A DNA stretch of 64,000 bases from Pseudarthrobacter enclensis (GTDB lineage: Bacteria > Actinomycetota > Actinomycetes > Actinomycetales > Micrococcaceae), in contig NZ_JAUSRE010000007.1 in NCBI RefSeq assembly GCF_030811655.1, forward strand, positions 62,001 through 126,000, written 5' to 3'. Each line of letters starts with the position of its first letter. Within the stretch, counting starts at the first letter, position 1. Positions 25,796 to 33,715 of this stretch are shown here, in pieces. Position numbers and translations under genes: made by a program. A model generated the notes under the pieces. That model was not told where the DNA came from. It searched no databases and saw only the letters and a program-made list of their open reading frames with translations.

Positions 25796-26098
25796 TCAGC
25801 GCCGCAGGATGGCCGTCAGCCGCTCCGTGTCGTGGCGGGCACGGGTCCGTCCCACGTAAACGACGACGGCAATCGCAGCAGCTGTGCCCAGGACCATGGG
25901 AAGGACCCACGGAAGCCAGGTCAGCCCGGGCAGGTAGCCGAAGCCGGCCGCGATAAGGATGATCCAGGCCAAAGCCGCAACACCCGCGGCGATGCCTGCC
26001 GGCAGGGCCGCGCCGTACTTGGCATGCCGCTTGTCACTGGCCCAGATGATGAATCCGGCGGCAACAGTGGCCAGCACCACGATGGTCAGCGAAAGCAT
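25796..26098 (-). CDS. Small three-helix membrane protein, function unknown
   Basis: 100 residues with three predicted membrane helices: LTIVVLATVAAGFIIWAS, a central AGIAAGVAALAWIILIAAGF, and LPWVLPMVLGTAAAIAVVVY. The C-terminus is basic and hydrophilic (RTRARHDTERLTAILRR). GGGAG precedes the ATG. I do not recognise a named family. Its place beside DUF3107 and the TetR regulator suggests conservation in the group. Confidence 0.6.
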   Translation of the reverse strand: MLSLTIVVLATVAAGFIIWASDKRHAKYGAALPAGIAAGVAALAWIILIAAGFGYLPGLTWLPWVLPMVLGTAAAIAVVVYVGRTRARHDTERLTAILRR

Positions 26099-26132
26099 GG
26101 ATCTCCCTTGCGAACTGGGTGGCCGGTGGAAA

Positions 26133-26357
26133 CTAGAACTGGCCGAAGCCCACGCGACGGACCTCTTCGGCGCCGATTTCCACGTAGGCCAGGGCGTTGC
26201 CCGGAACGATGATCAGGCGTCCCTTGTCATCCTTCAGGCGCAGCTCGCCGCCCTCGCTGATGGCCTGGCCCACAACCTTGGCCACGGTGTCGGCATCCTG
26301 CGTCGATTCCAGCACGATCTCGCGGCCAACGTTCTGTACGCCGATCTTAATTTCCAA
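26133..26357 (-). CDS. DUF3107 protein (TB9.4-like)
   Basis: 74-residue protein of the DUF3107 family (Rv3208A/TB9.4 in M. tuberculosis), beginning EIKIGVQNVGREIVLESTQD and ending AYVEIGAEEVRRVGFGQF. Full family length; biochemical role unknown. A strong GGGAGG lies 5 nt before a TTG start. It is next to the TetR regulator and moeZ, the same neighbours as in Mycobacterium. Confidence 0.88.
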   Translation of the reverse strand: MEIKIGVQNVGREIVLESTQDADTVAKVVGQAISEGGELRLKDDKGRLIIVPGNALAYVEIGAEEVRRVGFGQF

Positions 26358-26405
26358 GGGGGCCTCCCAGCCTGTGAAGTTCGTCGATGATGTCTTATTT
26401 GTAGT

Positions 26406-27089
26406 CTAGGACTCTTTGGGGAAGCGAGAGATTCCGCGCCAAGCTAAACGGTAGATGAGGTCGCTGGCCACATCGAGGTCCAGGTTGCCGTCCGTTTCCA
26501 GCCAGTAACGGGCGCTGACCTGCGCCATCCCGGCCAGCCCGCGGCCAAGGAGCTCCGCCTCCAGGTGGGGGAGCTTGGTGTCCTCGGCGATGACCCGGGC
26601 AATGGCGTCGGCGAAGGTCCTGTTGAAGGTCTCCAGCCGCGAGCTGACGTCGGGGTCGTTGATCAGGTCCGATTCGAACACCAGCCGGTGCGCCTGGTCG
26701 TCGCTGGCAATGAAGTGGAAGTAGGCACGCATCACGGCCTGGACACGTTCGTCGTTGTCCGTGGTGGAGTTCAGGGCTCCCAGCATCAGTTCGGTCAGGG
26801 ATGCCAGATGGCTTTCCAGCAGCGCGAGGTAAAGATCGCGCTTGGACGGAAAATGCTGGTACAGCACCGGCTTGCTGACGTGCGCGGTTTCCGCAATCTC
26901 ATCCATGGCAGCACCGTGGTAGCCGTTGGCCACGAATACCTCCTGGGCCGCAACGAGGAGCTGCGCCCGGCGTTCATCCCGGGGCATCCGGGCGGACCGC
27001 TGGCCTGGGGGACGGGAGGGAGCCTGCGGTTCGGCCGCGGGCGGGCGGTCAGCCCGTGCTTCAGGGACCACAGTTGTCCTTCTTTCCAT
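26406..27089 (-). CDS. TetR-family transcriptional regulator (Rv3208-like)
   Basis: 227 residues. The helix-turn-helix region lies after a Pro/Arg-rich N-terminus of about 37 residues: RRAQLLVAAQEVFVANGYHG, then AMDEIAETAHVSKPVLYQHF. The ligand domain contains FIASDDQAHRLVFESDLIND. The ATG at 27087-27089 is preferred to an upstream in-frame start because GAAGG lies 8 nt before it. It diverges from moeZ and is adjacent to DUF3107. Ligand and targets are unknown. The homologue in mycobacteria keeps the same neighbours. Confidence 0.86.
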   Translation of the reverse strand: MERRTTVVPEARADRPPAAEPQAPSRPPGQRSARMPRDERRAQLLVAAQEVFVANGYHGAAMDEIAETAHVSKPVLYQHFPSKRDLYLALLESHLASLTELMLGALNSTTDNDERVQAVMRAYFHFIASDDQAHRLVFESDLINDPDVSSRLETFNRTFADAIARVIAEDTKLPHLEAELLGRGLAGMAQVSARYWLETDGNLDLDVASDLIYRLAWRGISRFPKES

Positions 27090-27144
27090 TGCAGTTACCT
27101 TCACTTTACTGCGGGGTAATATGACCCGGCGGTATCCCGGGGCA

Positions 27145-27150
27145 TACATT
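27145..27150 (+). promoter_or_regulatory. -10 box of moeZ
   Basis: TACATT, 5 nt, then the moeZ ATG. Leaderless-type spacing. Confidence 0.4.
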
Positions 27151-27155
27151 GAAGT

Positions 27156-28355
27156 ATGGCTTCGTCTTTCACCGCAAATGTGTCAACCGTTTCCTTGGAT
27201 CCACTGGTGGAACCGGCTGCCGCCCTCAGCCCGGCCGAGGTGGAAAGGTACTCGCGGCACGTAATCATTCCCGAGATCGGTGCCCTGGGGCAGCGGCGGC
27301 TCAAGAACGCCAGGGTGCTGGTGATCGGCGCCGGCGGCCTGGGCGCACCGGCCCTGCTGTACCTGGCCGCGGCCGGTGTGGGCACGATCGGAATCATCGA
27401 CGACGATGTGGTGGACCTGAGCAACCTGCAGCGCCAGGTGATCCACGGGGTCAGCGACGTGGGCCGGCCCAAGACGGAGTCAGCGCGCGATGCCATCGCG
27501 GAGCTGAATCCGCTCGTGGACGTGCGGCTGCACAACGTCCGTTTGGACTCCTCGAACGCCCTGGAGCTGTTCAGCGGGTACGACCTCATCCTGGACGGCG
27601 CCGACAACTTCGCCACGCGGTACCTGGTCAACGACGCCGCAGCCATCCTGGGCAAACCCTATGTGTGGGGTTCCATCTTCCGTTTCGATGGCCAGGTCAG
27701 CGTGTTCTGGGAAAAGCACGGACCCACCTACCGCGACCTCTACCCCGAGGCTCCGCCGGCCGGCTCAGTACCCTCGTGTGGCGAGGGCGGCGTGTTCGGC
27801 ATGCTGTGCGCCGCCGTGGGATCGCTGATGGTGACGGAGGCAGTGAAGCTGATTACCGGCGTCGGGCGTTCCCTGCTGGGGCGGGTTGCCCTCTTCGATG
27901 CCCTCGGCGGCAGCTGGCGCGAGATCCGGGTATCCAAGGACCCTGCAGCCCAGCCCATCACCGAACTCACGGACTACGAGGCGTTCTGCGGGATCGCCCC
28001 TGCATCCCAGGCGGACACCGAACACACTGTCACCGCCACGCAGCTCGCCACCATGCTGGCCTCCCGGAATGCCGGGCTCAAGGACTTTGAGCTGGTGGAC
28101 GTCCGCGAGGCGGGGGAGTACGACATTGTCCGCATCGACGGGGCCAAGCTGATTCCGCAGGGACGGATCCTGGCCGGCGAAGCGTGGGATGAGCTGCCGC
28201 GGGACCGTGACATCGTGTTCCACTGCAAGGCCGGAACACGGTCCGCCAACGTCCTGGCGGCGGCGCGGGAAGCCGGGTACCAGCGCGTCAGCCATCTCGA
28301 CGGCGGGATCCTGGCCTGGGTGCGGGAGGTGGAACCCGGAAAGCCCGTCTACTGA
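27156..28355 (+). CDS. moeZ: MoeZ/MoeB-ThiF adenylyltransferase with rhodanese domain
   Basis: Activates ubiquitin-like sulfur carriers (ThiS, MoaD, CysO types) by adenylation and then sulfurates them. It has 399 residues. The ThiF domain has the ATP motif VIGAGGLGAPALLYLAAAGV, DDDVVDLSNLQRQ and DGADNFATRYL. The C-terminal rhodanese domain has ELVDVREAGEYDIVRIDGA and the active-site loop VFHCKAGTRSAN with its Cys. No separate thiF lies beside thiS, so this gene 2.3 kb away may serve ThiS (inference). Known in mycobacteria as MoeZ/MoeB1. Confidence 0.9.
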   Translation: MASSFTANVSTVSLDPLVEPAAALSPAEVERYSRHVIIPEIGALGQRRLKNARVLVIGAGGLGAPALLYLAAAGVGTIGIIDDDVVDLSNLQRQVIHGVSDVGRPKTESARDAIAELNPLVDVRLHNVRLDSSNALELFSGYDLILDGADNFATRYLVNDAAAILGKPYVWGSIFRFDGQVSVFWEKHGPTYRDLYPEAPPAGSVPSCGEGGVFGMLCAAVGSLMVTEAVKLITGVGRSLLGRVALFDALGGSWREIRVSKDPAAQPITELTDYEAFCGIAPASQADTEHTVTATQLATMLASRNAGLKDFELVDVREAGEYDIVRIDGAKLIPQGRILAGEAWDELPRDRDIVFHCKAGTRSANVLAAAREAGYQRVSHLDGGILAWVREVEPGKPVY

Positions 28356-28360
28356 CCCGG

Positions 28361-28461
28361 ACGCCCCATCACCTTTCGCGCTGATCCAAAAAACGCCCCA
28401 TCACTTTCCTCAAGGAAGTGATGGGGCGTTCCCCGGTCAGGGGTAAATGATGATGGGGCGT
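28361..28461. repeat. Three copies of a GCCCCATCA motif around a terminator
   Basis: CGCCCCATCA occurs near 28362 and at 28394-28403. Its reverse complement occurs at 28419-28428 and near 28450-28459. The inner pair forms a hairpin and the outer pair could form a larger alternative one. Confidence 0.65.
28388..28430 (-). terminator. Rho-independent terminator of hemA (also serves moeZ side)
   Basis: 15-bp perfect stem (28392-28406 with 28416-28430) with a 9-nt loop. Read on the minus strand it ends in TTTTTT (28388-28393), the classic intrinsic terminator for hemA. It is placed about 45 nt past the hemA stop. Confidence 0.85.
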
Positions 28462-28474
28462 TGGGCGGGGAACC

Positions 28475-29803
28475 TCAGGCGGTTTCGCGGCCGTTGTGGT
28501 CCACCGGGCACTCGGCCTCAACCACTGCAGGCGGAGCCGGTGCAGCCGGCTGCTCCACCGTGATGCCGTACAGGGCCTCCAGGGCCGCAACGTAGTCGTC
28601 CTGCTGACCATTTGCGGCGAGTTCGCGGGCGCGGACGGTGGGGACGTGCAGCAACTGCTTGACCATACGGCGGAGGGCGAACTCCACCTCTTCGGCTGCG
28701 GCGGTGCAGCCGTGGCGGGCGCGGACCTTTTCCATCTCCGCGTCCAGGACGTTCATGGTGTGGCGCCGCAGGGCAACGATGGCTGAATCGACGGAGCGGG
28801 CTTCCCGTTCCTGCTCGAATGCCTTGGCAGCGCCCTTGACGATGCCGCTGGCCTGCGCCAGCGATTCCGCCTGTTCCTGCGGGGCGGCCAGGCGGACGGA
28901 CTCCAGGGTCAGCAGTTCCACGCCCTCCAGCTCGCCGACGGCGGGGTCGAAGTCATGCGTAAGGGCCAGGTCGATGGCAATCAGGGGTTGCGGTGAACCG
29001 GCGCGGACCTGGGCCAGCTCATCGGCCTCAACCCGCGTATCCGACCCGCTGCAGCCGATCATGACGTCGGCGGCGGCAACGGCAGGCCGCAACGAATCAG
29101 CATTGAGGGCAACACCTCCACGCGAGGCCACGAATCCTTCGGCCCGGCCGGAAGAAGAGTAGACGGAGATGTCCGTGCAGCCGCGTTCCCGCAGCAGGGC
29201 CATGGTGGCACCGGCGTAGGCGCCGGTGCCGAAGAGGACAACCTTCTTGGCCGACCAGTCGGGGTTTTCGGAAAGATCAGTGGCCAGGTCCAATGCCACG
29301 GACACGATGGAAAGCCCCCGGGAACCGAGGGCCGTCTGCGCACCCACATCCTTGGCGGTCTTCGACGCCGCCTGGAACAGCCGGACAAGTCCCGCGCTGG
29401 CAGTGCCGTCATGCTGGGCGGTGATCAGTGCCCGCCGTACCTGGCCGGCGATTTCGCGTTCGCCGACGACGGCGGAGTCCAGTCCCGCGCTGACGGCAAA
29501 CAGGTGCTGGGTCACCTCTTTCCCGGTGCGCGTGCTGAAGGAACGCGAGACGAGGGATTCGGCCAGCCCGCTGGCCTCGCTGATCCGGGAGACCAAGGCA
29601 GCGCGGGCGGCTTCGACGTCGTCCGGATGGGGGGCCTCGCCGTAGATCTCGTAGCGGTTGCAGGTGGCGAGCACCACCGCTCCGGCCACGGCGGGGGATT
29701 CGGTGAGCGCGGATGCGGCAATCCCGGAAGAACCGTTGCTCAGCTGAGCAACGGTTTCAAGATCGATGTCGGCGTGTGTAGCCACCAATGAGAAAAGAAC
29801 CAC
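28475..29803 (-). CDS. hemA: Glutamyl-tRNA reductase
   Basis: NADPH-dependent reduction of glutamyl-tRNA to glutamate-1-semialdehyde, the first committed step of haem synthesis by the C5 route. It has 442 residues from a GTG start ([19 protein letters not shown]). The frame runs 50 codons further up, but that stretch is not conserved. The catalytic Cys is in [34 protein letters not shown] and [17 protein letters not shown] (NADPH fold) follow. The C-terminal tail is Ala/Pro-rich. It diverges from hemE, and a TATGAT box is 9 nt before the GTG. Confidence 0.93.
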   Translation of the reverse strand: MVLFSLVATHADIDLETVAQLSNGSSGIAASALTESPAVAGAVVLATCNRYEIYGEAPHPDDVEAARAALVSRISEASGLAESLVSRSFSTRTGKEVTQHLFAVSAGLDSAVVGEREIAGQVRRALITAQHDGTASAGLVRLFQAASKTAKDVGAQTALGSRGLSIVSVALDLATDLSENPDWSAKKVVLFGTGAYAGATMALLRERGCTDISVYSSSGRAEGFVASRGGVALNADSLRPAVAAADVMIGCSGSDTRVEADELAQVRAGSPQPLIAIDLALTHDFDPAVGELEGVELLTLESVRLAAPQEQAESLAQASGIVKGAAKAFEQEREARSVDSAIVALRRHTMNVLDAEMEKVRARHGCTAAAEEVEFALRRMVKQLLHVPTVRARELAANGQQDDYVAALEALYGITVEQPAAPAPPAVVEAECPVDHNGRETA

Positions 29804-29812
29804 AGCAGACCA

Positions 29813-29818
29813 ATCATA
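29813..29818 (-). promoter_or_regulatory. -10 box of hemA
   Basis: TATGAT on the minus strand, 9 nt before the hemA GTG, with TTGTTC 19 bp further upstream. It is the best -10 match in the window. The GACAGG-type palindrome partly overlaps its -35 side. Confidence 0.5.
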
Positions 29819-29848
29819 GCTTTTTCGTTGCCCGGTAGAACAATCTTC

Positions 29849-29862
29849 GGACAGGATTGTCG
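29849..29862. promoter_or_regulatory. Operator-like motif 1 in the hemA-hemE region
   Basis: GGACAGGATTGTCG, one of two near-identical copies in this 158-bp divergent promoter region. It lies just upstream of the hemA -35. Copy 2 is 62 bp away. Confidence 0.4.
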
Positions 29863-29911
29863 CCACAGCCTGAAGTGATTCGCGCCACCTTGCCGAAGCG
29901 GGGCCGTCAGT

Positions 29912-29924
29912 CGACAGGTTGTCG
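29912..29924. promoter_or_regulatory. Operator-like motif 2 in the hemA-hemE region
   Basis: CGACAGGTTGTCG, a perfect 5-bp palindrome around a 3-nt centre (CGACA-ggt-TGTCG). It matches motif 1 apart from one inserted base and sits about 40 nt before hemE. Confidence 0.4.
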
Positions 29925-29961
29925 TTATCTTTTGCAGCTCTTTTTCGGCACAATCAAAAGC

Positions 29962-31056
29962 ATGACTCCTAGCCCTGCCGTCTCCGCTGCCGGCACCCTT
30001 GCCGCAGACCATCCACTGATGGACGGCCGTACCGCAGACTCACCGCTGATCACGGCCTACCGAGGGGGCAAACCGTCCCGCCGTCCTGTCTGGTTCATGC
30101 GGCAGGCGGGACGGTCATTGCCGGAGTACCTGAAGGTCCGCGAGGGCATCGCCATGCTTGACTCCTGCCTCCGGCCGGAGCTGGCCTCCGAGATCACCCT
30201 GCAGCCCGTGCGCCGGCATGACGTGGATGCCGGAATCTTCTTTTCGGACATTGTCATTCCCCTGAAGCTTGCCGGGGTTGGCGTTGACATCGTCCCGGGT
30301 GTAGGGCCCGTGCTGGACAAGCCCGTACGCACGGCGGCCGATGTCGCAGCCCTGCCGCAGCTCACGTGGGAAGCCCTTGAGCCCATCCGTGAAGCGGTCC
30401 GGCTGACGGTGGCGGAACTGGGAAAGACCCCACTCATCGGGTTCGCCGGTGCACCGTTCACCCTGGCCGCCTACATGGTGGAGGGCAAGCCGTCCCGTGA
30501 CCACCTGGGTCCCCGGACCATGATGCACGCGGACCCGGGAACCTGGACGGCTCTGGCCAACTGGGCGGCCGACGCCTCCGGCATGTTCCTCAAGGCCCAA
30601 TTGGAGGCCGGCGCCTCCGCCGCGCAGCTCTTCGACTCCTGGGCCGGCTCGCTGGGGCTTGCCGACTACACCAAATACGTTGCACCGGCGTCGGCCCGCG
30701 CCCTGGACCATGTCCGGCAGCTTGGTGCCCCGCTCATCCACTTCGGCACCGGCACGTCCGAGCTGCTCGTGGCCATGCGCGACGTAGGCGTCGACGTGGT
30801 GGGTGTCGACTACAGGCTGCCCTTGGACGAGGCGAACCGCCGGCTGGGCGGAACCGTGCCGCTGCAGGGGAACATCGACCCTGCGCTCCTGGCAGCCCCA
30901 TGGGACATCCTCGAAGCGCACGTCCGTGACGTCATTGCCGCCGGTTCCGCCGCGCCCGGCCACGTCCTGAACCTGGGACACGGCGTACCGCCCGAAACGG
31001 ACCCGGACGTCCTGACCCGGGTGGTGGAGCTCATCCACTCCATCGCGCCGGAGTAA
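29962..31056 (+). CDS. hemE: Uroporphyrinogen decarboxylase
   Basis: Removes four carboxyl groups from uroporphyrinogen III to give coproporphyrinogen III. It has 364 residues. Family signatures are PVWFMRQAGRSLPEYLKVR, FSDIVIPLKLAGVGVDIVPG, GFAGAPFTLAAYMVEG, LFDSWAGSLGLADY and PLQGNIDPALL. The ATG at 29962 is taken; an upstream in-frame start exists but lies in the regulatory region. It is the first gene of the long haem run, with hemY 3 nt downstream. Confidence 0.94.
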   Translation: MTPSPAVSAAGTLAADHPLMDGRTADSPLITAYRGGKPSRRPVWFMRQAGRSLPEYLKVREGIAMLDSCLRPELASEITLQPVRRHDVDAGIFFSDIVIPLKLAGVGVDIVPGVGPVLDKPVRTAADVAALPQLTWEALEPIREAVRLTVAELGKTPLIGFAGAPFTLAAYMVEGKPSRDHLGPRTMMHADPGTWTALANWAADASGMFLKAQLEAGASAAQLFDSWAGSLGLADYTKYVAPASARALDHVRQLGAPLIHFGTGTSELLVAMRDVGVDVVGVDYRLPLDEANRRLGGTVPLQGNIDPALLAAPWDILEAHVRDVIAAGSAAPGHVLNLGHGVPPETDPDVLTRVVELIHSIAPE

Positions 31057-31059
31057 GCC

Positions 31060-32508
31060 ATGGGCAGCTCGCCGGCGAAGCCCGGCAGGGCGCTGGTGGT
31101 GGGCGGCGGGATCTCCGGACTGCTGTCCGCCCGGGAACTCGCCGCGGCTGGTTATGAGGTGACCGTCCTCGAAGCGGGGACGGCGTGGGGCGGGTGCGTG
31201 GGCAGCCATACCGTCGCCGGACTCACCCTGGACAGCGGCGCCGAGTCCTTCGCTACCAGGTCCGACGCCGTCGCCCGGCTCTGCGCCGAACTCGGGCTCG
31301 GCGGGAAGATTGTCCCCCCACGCCCCGGAGGTGCCTGGGTGCAGCTTCCGGACGGACCCCGCGAGCTGCCCCGCACCGGGGTACTGGGCATCCCCGCCAA
31401 CCCCTGGGACCCCGAGGTGCGCAGAACGCTGGGTATCCTGGGCTCACTCCGCGCCTCCCTGGACCGGTTGCTGCCGGCCTCTGTGGGTGCCGGAGCGGGC
31501 GTCACCAGCGTCTCCGCCCTGGTTCGGGCCCGGATGGGTTCGCGCGTGCTGGAACGGCTGGTTTCACCCGTGGTCGGCGGGGTCCACTCCGCTGATCCCG
31601 GACTGCTCGACGTCGACATGGTGGCCCCCGGGCTCCGTGCCGGGCTCCGCAGGCATGGTTCCCTCGCTGCCGCGGTTTCGGCGCAGCGGCGCGGCGCAGG
31701 AACGCCCGGCAAAGCCCCGGGGAGCCACCCGGCCAAGGCGGGCTCCGCCGTCGCCGGCCTGGACGGCGGAATGCACACCCTGGTGGACGCCCTGGTGGCG
31801 GATCTCCGGGGCCGGGGAGTGACCCTCTTGCTGGGCGCCGCCGCCACAACAATTTCGCGCTCCCCGGCCGACTGGCTCGTCCAGGCCGCGGGTACAACCT
31901 TCCACGGCGCCCTGCTGGTCGTCGCCGTGGAGGGACCTGCCGCCGTCGGACTGCTGGAACAGGCGGTCCCCGCGGTCGCCGGAAAGAAACCGGCGGCGGG
32001 GCCCGACGTCAAGCTGGTCACGCTGGTGCTGGACAAACCGGAGCTGGACCGGCGCCCCCGCGGAACGGGAATCCTGGTGGCTCCCCAGACACCGGGCATC
32101 GAAGCAAAGGCGCTCACGCACGCCACGGGCAAATGGGACTGGCTGGCAGCCGCTGCCGGTCCGGGTCACCACGTGGTCCGTCTTTCCTATGGCCGCGTGG
32201 ACGGTGCTTCGGCGCAGCCCGCCGGCCCCGGGACCGATGATGAGCTGTTCGTGGCCGCCCTCCGCGATGCCTCCGCCCTGTTGGACGTCCGGATCTCCGG
32301 GGAGGACGTGCGGGGCTGGGACGTGGTCCGGTGGCGCGGAGCCCTGCCGTTCGCCGCCGTGGGGCACCGGGCGCGGGCAGCGGAAATCCGCCAGGCATGC
32401 ACTGCTGCCGGCGGACTGGCCGTGGTGGGCGGCTGGGTGGCGGGGAACGGCCTGGCCGCTGTGGTGGCCGACACACGTGAGCAAATCGGCCGGCTGACCG
32501 CCGCCTGA
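31060..32508 (+). CDS. hemY: Coproporphyrinogen/protoporphyrinogen oxidase (HemY/CgoX)
   Basis: FAD enzyme of 482 residues. The dinucleotide fold is VVGGGISGLLSARELAAAGY near the N-terminus, then VLEAGTAWGGCVGSHTVAG, DSGAESFATRSDAVARLC, LERLVSPVVGGVHSADP and the C-terminal VVGGWVAGNGLAAVV FAD motif. Because hemQ is present downstream, the likely reaction is oxidation of coproporphyrinogen III to coproporphyrin III (CgoX), as known for actinobacteria with HemQ, rather than protoporphyrin formation. Confidence 0.92.
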   Translation: MGSSPAKPGRALVVGGGISGLLSARELAAAGYEVTVLEAGTAWGGCVGSHTVAGLTLDSGAESFATRSDAVARLCAELGLGGKIVPPRPGGAWVQLPDGPRELPRTGVLGIPANPWDPEVRRTLGILGSLRASLDRLLPASVGAGAGVTSVSALVRARMGSRVLERLVSPVVGGVHSADPGLLDVDMVAPGLRAGLRRHGSLAAAVSAQRRGAGTPGKAPGSHPAKAGSAVAGLDGGMHTLVDALVADLRGRGVTLLLGAAATTISRSPADWLVQAAGTTFHGALLVVAVEGPAAVGLLEQAVPAVAGKKPAAGPDVKLVTLVLDKPELDRRPRGTGILVAPQTPGIEAKALTHATGKWDWLAAAAGPGHHVVRLSYGRVDGASAQPAGPGTDDELFVAALRDASALLDVRISGEDVRGWDVVRWRGALPFAAVGHRARAAEIRQACTAAGGLAVVGGWVAGNGLAAVVADTREQIGRLTAA

Positions 32509-32619
32509 GCATCGCTGCTGGTCAGCGGGGTTCAGCAGGTGCACGGCCGCGTGCGGCACCGTCCGGGCCGGGCTTTCCGGTTTCCAATCGGACAATTGTT
32601 CTGGTTAGGGTCGATGACT

Positions 32620-33603
32620 ATGGTTCAACACAGGTCCGAGCTTTCAATGTCCCGGACCGGTATCCATGGGGGAATCCGGCGCGGTACCGCAGCAGCGGCC
32701 GTCGGAGCGGTACTGGTTCTTTCCACCGGCGTCCAGGCGTCCCTGGCAGACGACGCAGTCCCCCCTCCGCAGGACCCCGCAGCCCCAGCCGCCAGTGCTG
32801 CGGCTTTCGGGCTGTCCATCGCTGCCCGGCAAACTGCTGCCGTTACGCCGGGGCCGGACGTGACTGGCGGATCCTCCCCGCAGGGGAGTGAAGGGCAGAA
32901 CCCGGCAGGACCCGGTGCCGGCGCCCCGGCAGCCCGGACGCCGCGCACGCCGTCCGCAATCCCTACAGTGCCTGACGCCCTGCTTCCGGTGATCACCGTT
33001 TCCCCGTCCGCGGACTGGACCGCGGCGCCTACGGGTCCGGCAACCTCGGGGACGCCCATGGCGCCGGGCCCGCAAACCACATCCGCGGCAGCACCAACGG
33101 GTTCGCCGTCGGTGGCCCGGCCGGGGGCGTCCACACCAGCTGGTTCCGGTGCGGCCTCTGCGCCTGGTGCTGCATCCGCGGCAGGAGCAGCTCCGGCCGC
33201 AGGCGTCACGGGCCAGTTGCCGGCGGTTGCCGCGCCGGCGGAGGGAACCGCGCCCGCGGCCGGCCAGGGAGGCGCTGCCCCGGTATCCGGCGAACAGTCC
33301 GCGGTGCCTGGTGCCGGTGCTGGGGTAAATTTCCTGCCCGGTACCCTTGCCGCCGGCGCCGATGGACCCGGTGCGCAAGGGGCCACGGCTTCTCCGCTGC
33401 CCACAGCTTTGTCCATCAATGCACGGAACTCCCAGCCGACGCGGCTGCCGCAGGCGGCAGGCGAGCAGGCAGGCCCGGGACGCCCGGTGTCCTTCGTCGG
33501 GCCGCTGCGGGACGTGCCTGGTGCCATGGTGTGGCTGGGGGCCGGGCTGGTTGGCGTGGGTGCCGCCGCGGGGCTGGTGTTCCTTCGCATGCGCCGCCCC
33601 TGA
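32620..33603 (+). CDS. Secreted Pro/Ala/Gly-rich protein with C-terminal anchor
   Basis: I do not recognise this gene. It encodes about 327 residues. A basic N-terminus and hydrophobic stretch (RRGTAAAAVGAVLVLSTGVQ) end at ASLADDA, a likely signal-peptide cleavage site. The middle, about 230 residues, is a low-complexity Pro/Ala/Gly/Thr mix. The end has a membrane helix (GAMVWLGAGLVGVGAAAGLVFL) and a basic MRRP tail, like a stop-transfer anchor; no LPXTG motif is seen. The start is uncertain: ATGs at 32614, 32620 and 32647 are all possible. It sits between hemY and hemQ. Confidence 0.6.
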   Translation: MVQHRSELSMSRTGIHGGIRRGTAAAAVGAVLVLSTGVQASLADDAVPPPQDPAAPAASAAAFGLSIAARQTAAVTPGPDVTGGSSPQGSEGQNPAGPGAGAPAARTPRTPSAIPTVPDALLPVITVSPSADWTAAPTGPATSGTPMAPGPQTTSAAAPTGSPSVARPGASTPAGSGAASAPGAASAAGAAPAAGVTGQLPAVAAPAEGTAPAAGQGGAAPVSGEQSAVPGAGAGVNFLPGTLAAGADGPGAQGATASPLPTALSINARNSQPTRLPQAAGEQAGPGRPVSFVGPLRDVPGAMVWLGAGLVGVGAAAGLVFLRMRRP

Positions 33604-33637
33604 TATCCGGTCCATCGCGGCGTGCCGCACGGCAAAA

Positions 33638-33653
33638 CGTGACTTTGATCACT
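33638..33653. promoter_or_regulatory. CRP/GlxR-like palindrome upstream of hemQ
   Basis: GTGA-N6-TCAC at 33639-33652, close to the CRP-family consensus TGTGA-N6-TCACA (8 of 10 positions). It lies about 65 nt before hemQ, in the only sizeable gap of the downstream haem run. Confidence 0.4.
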
Positions 33654-33669
33654 TCTACGAGTTGTAGAA
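33653..33669. promoter_or_regulatory. TTCTAC-N5-GTAGAA palindrome upstream of hemQ
   Basis: Perfect 6-bp inverted repeat with 5-nt centre, directly abutting the CRP-like box. It is a candidate operator for hemQ and the genes after it. Confidence 0.4.
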
Positions 33670-33715
33670 CTCTTCGGTTTCGCCTTGGGGGCAGGGAAGG
33701 GGCAAACTGGTAACC

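Noticed and set aside
25711..25956. Small ORF over the thiG hairpin
   Set aside because: It is made largely of the palindrome and lies antisense to the small membrane-protein gene; no motifs.
28361..28461. Possible CRISPR or mobile repeat array
   Set aside because: Only a few inverted copies of a short motif arranged as a terminator; no regular spacers and no cas genes.
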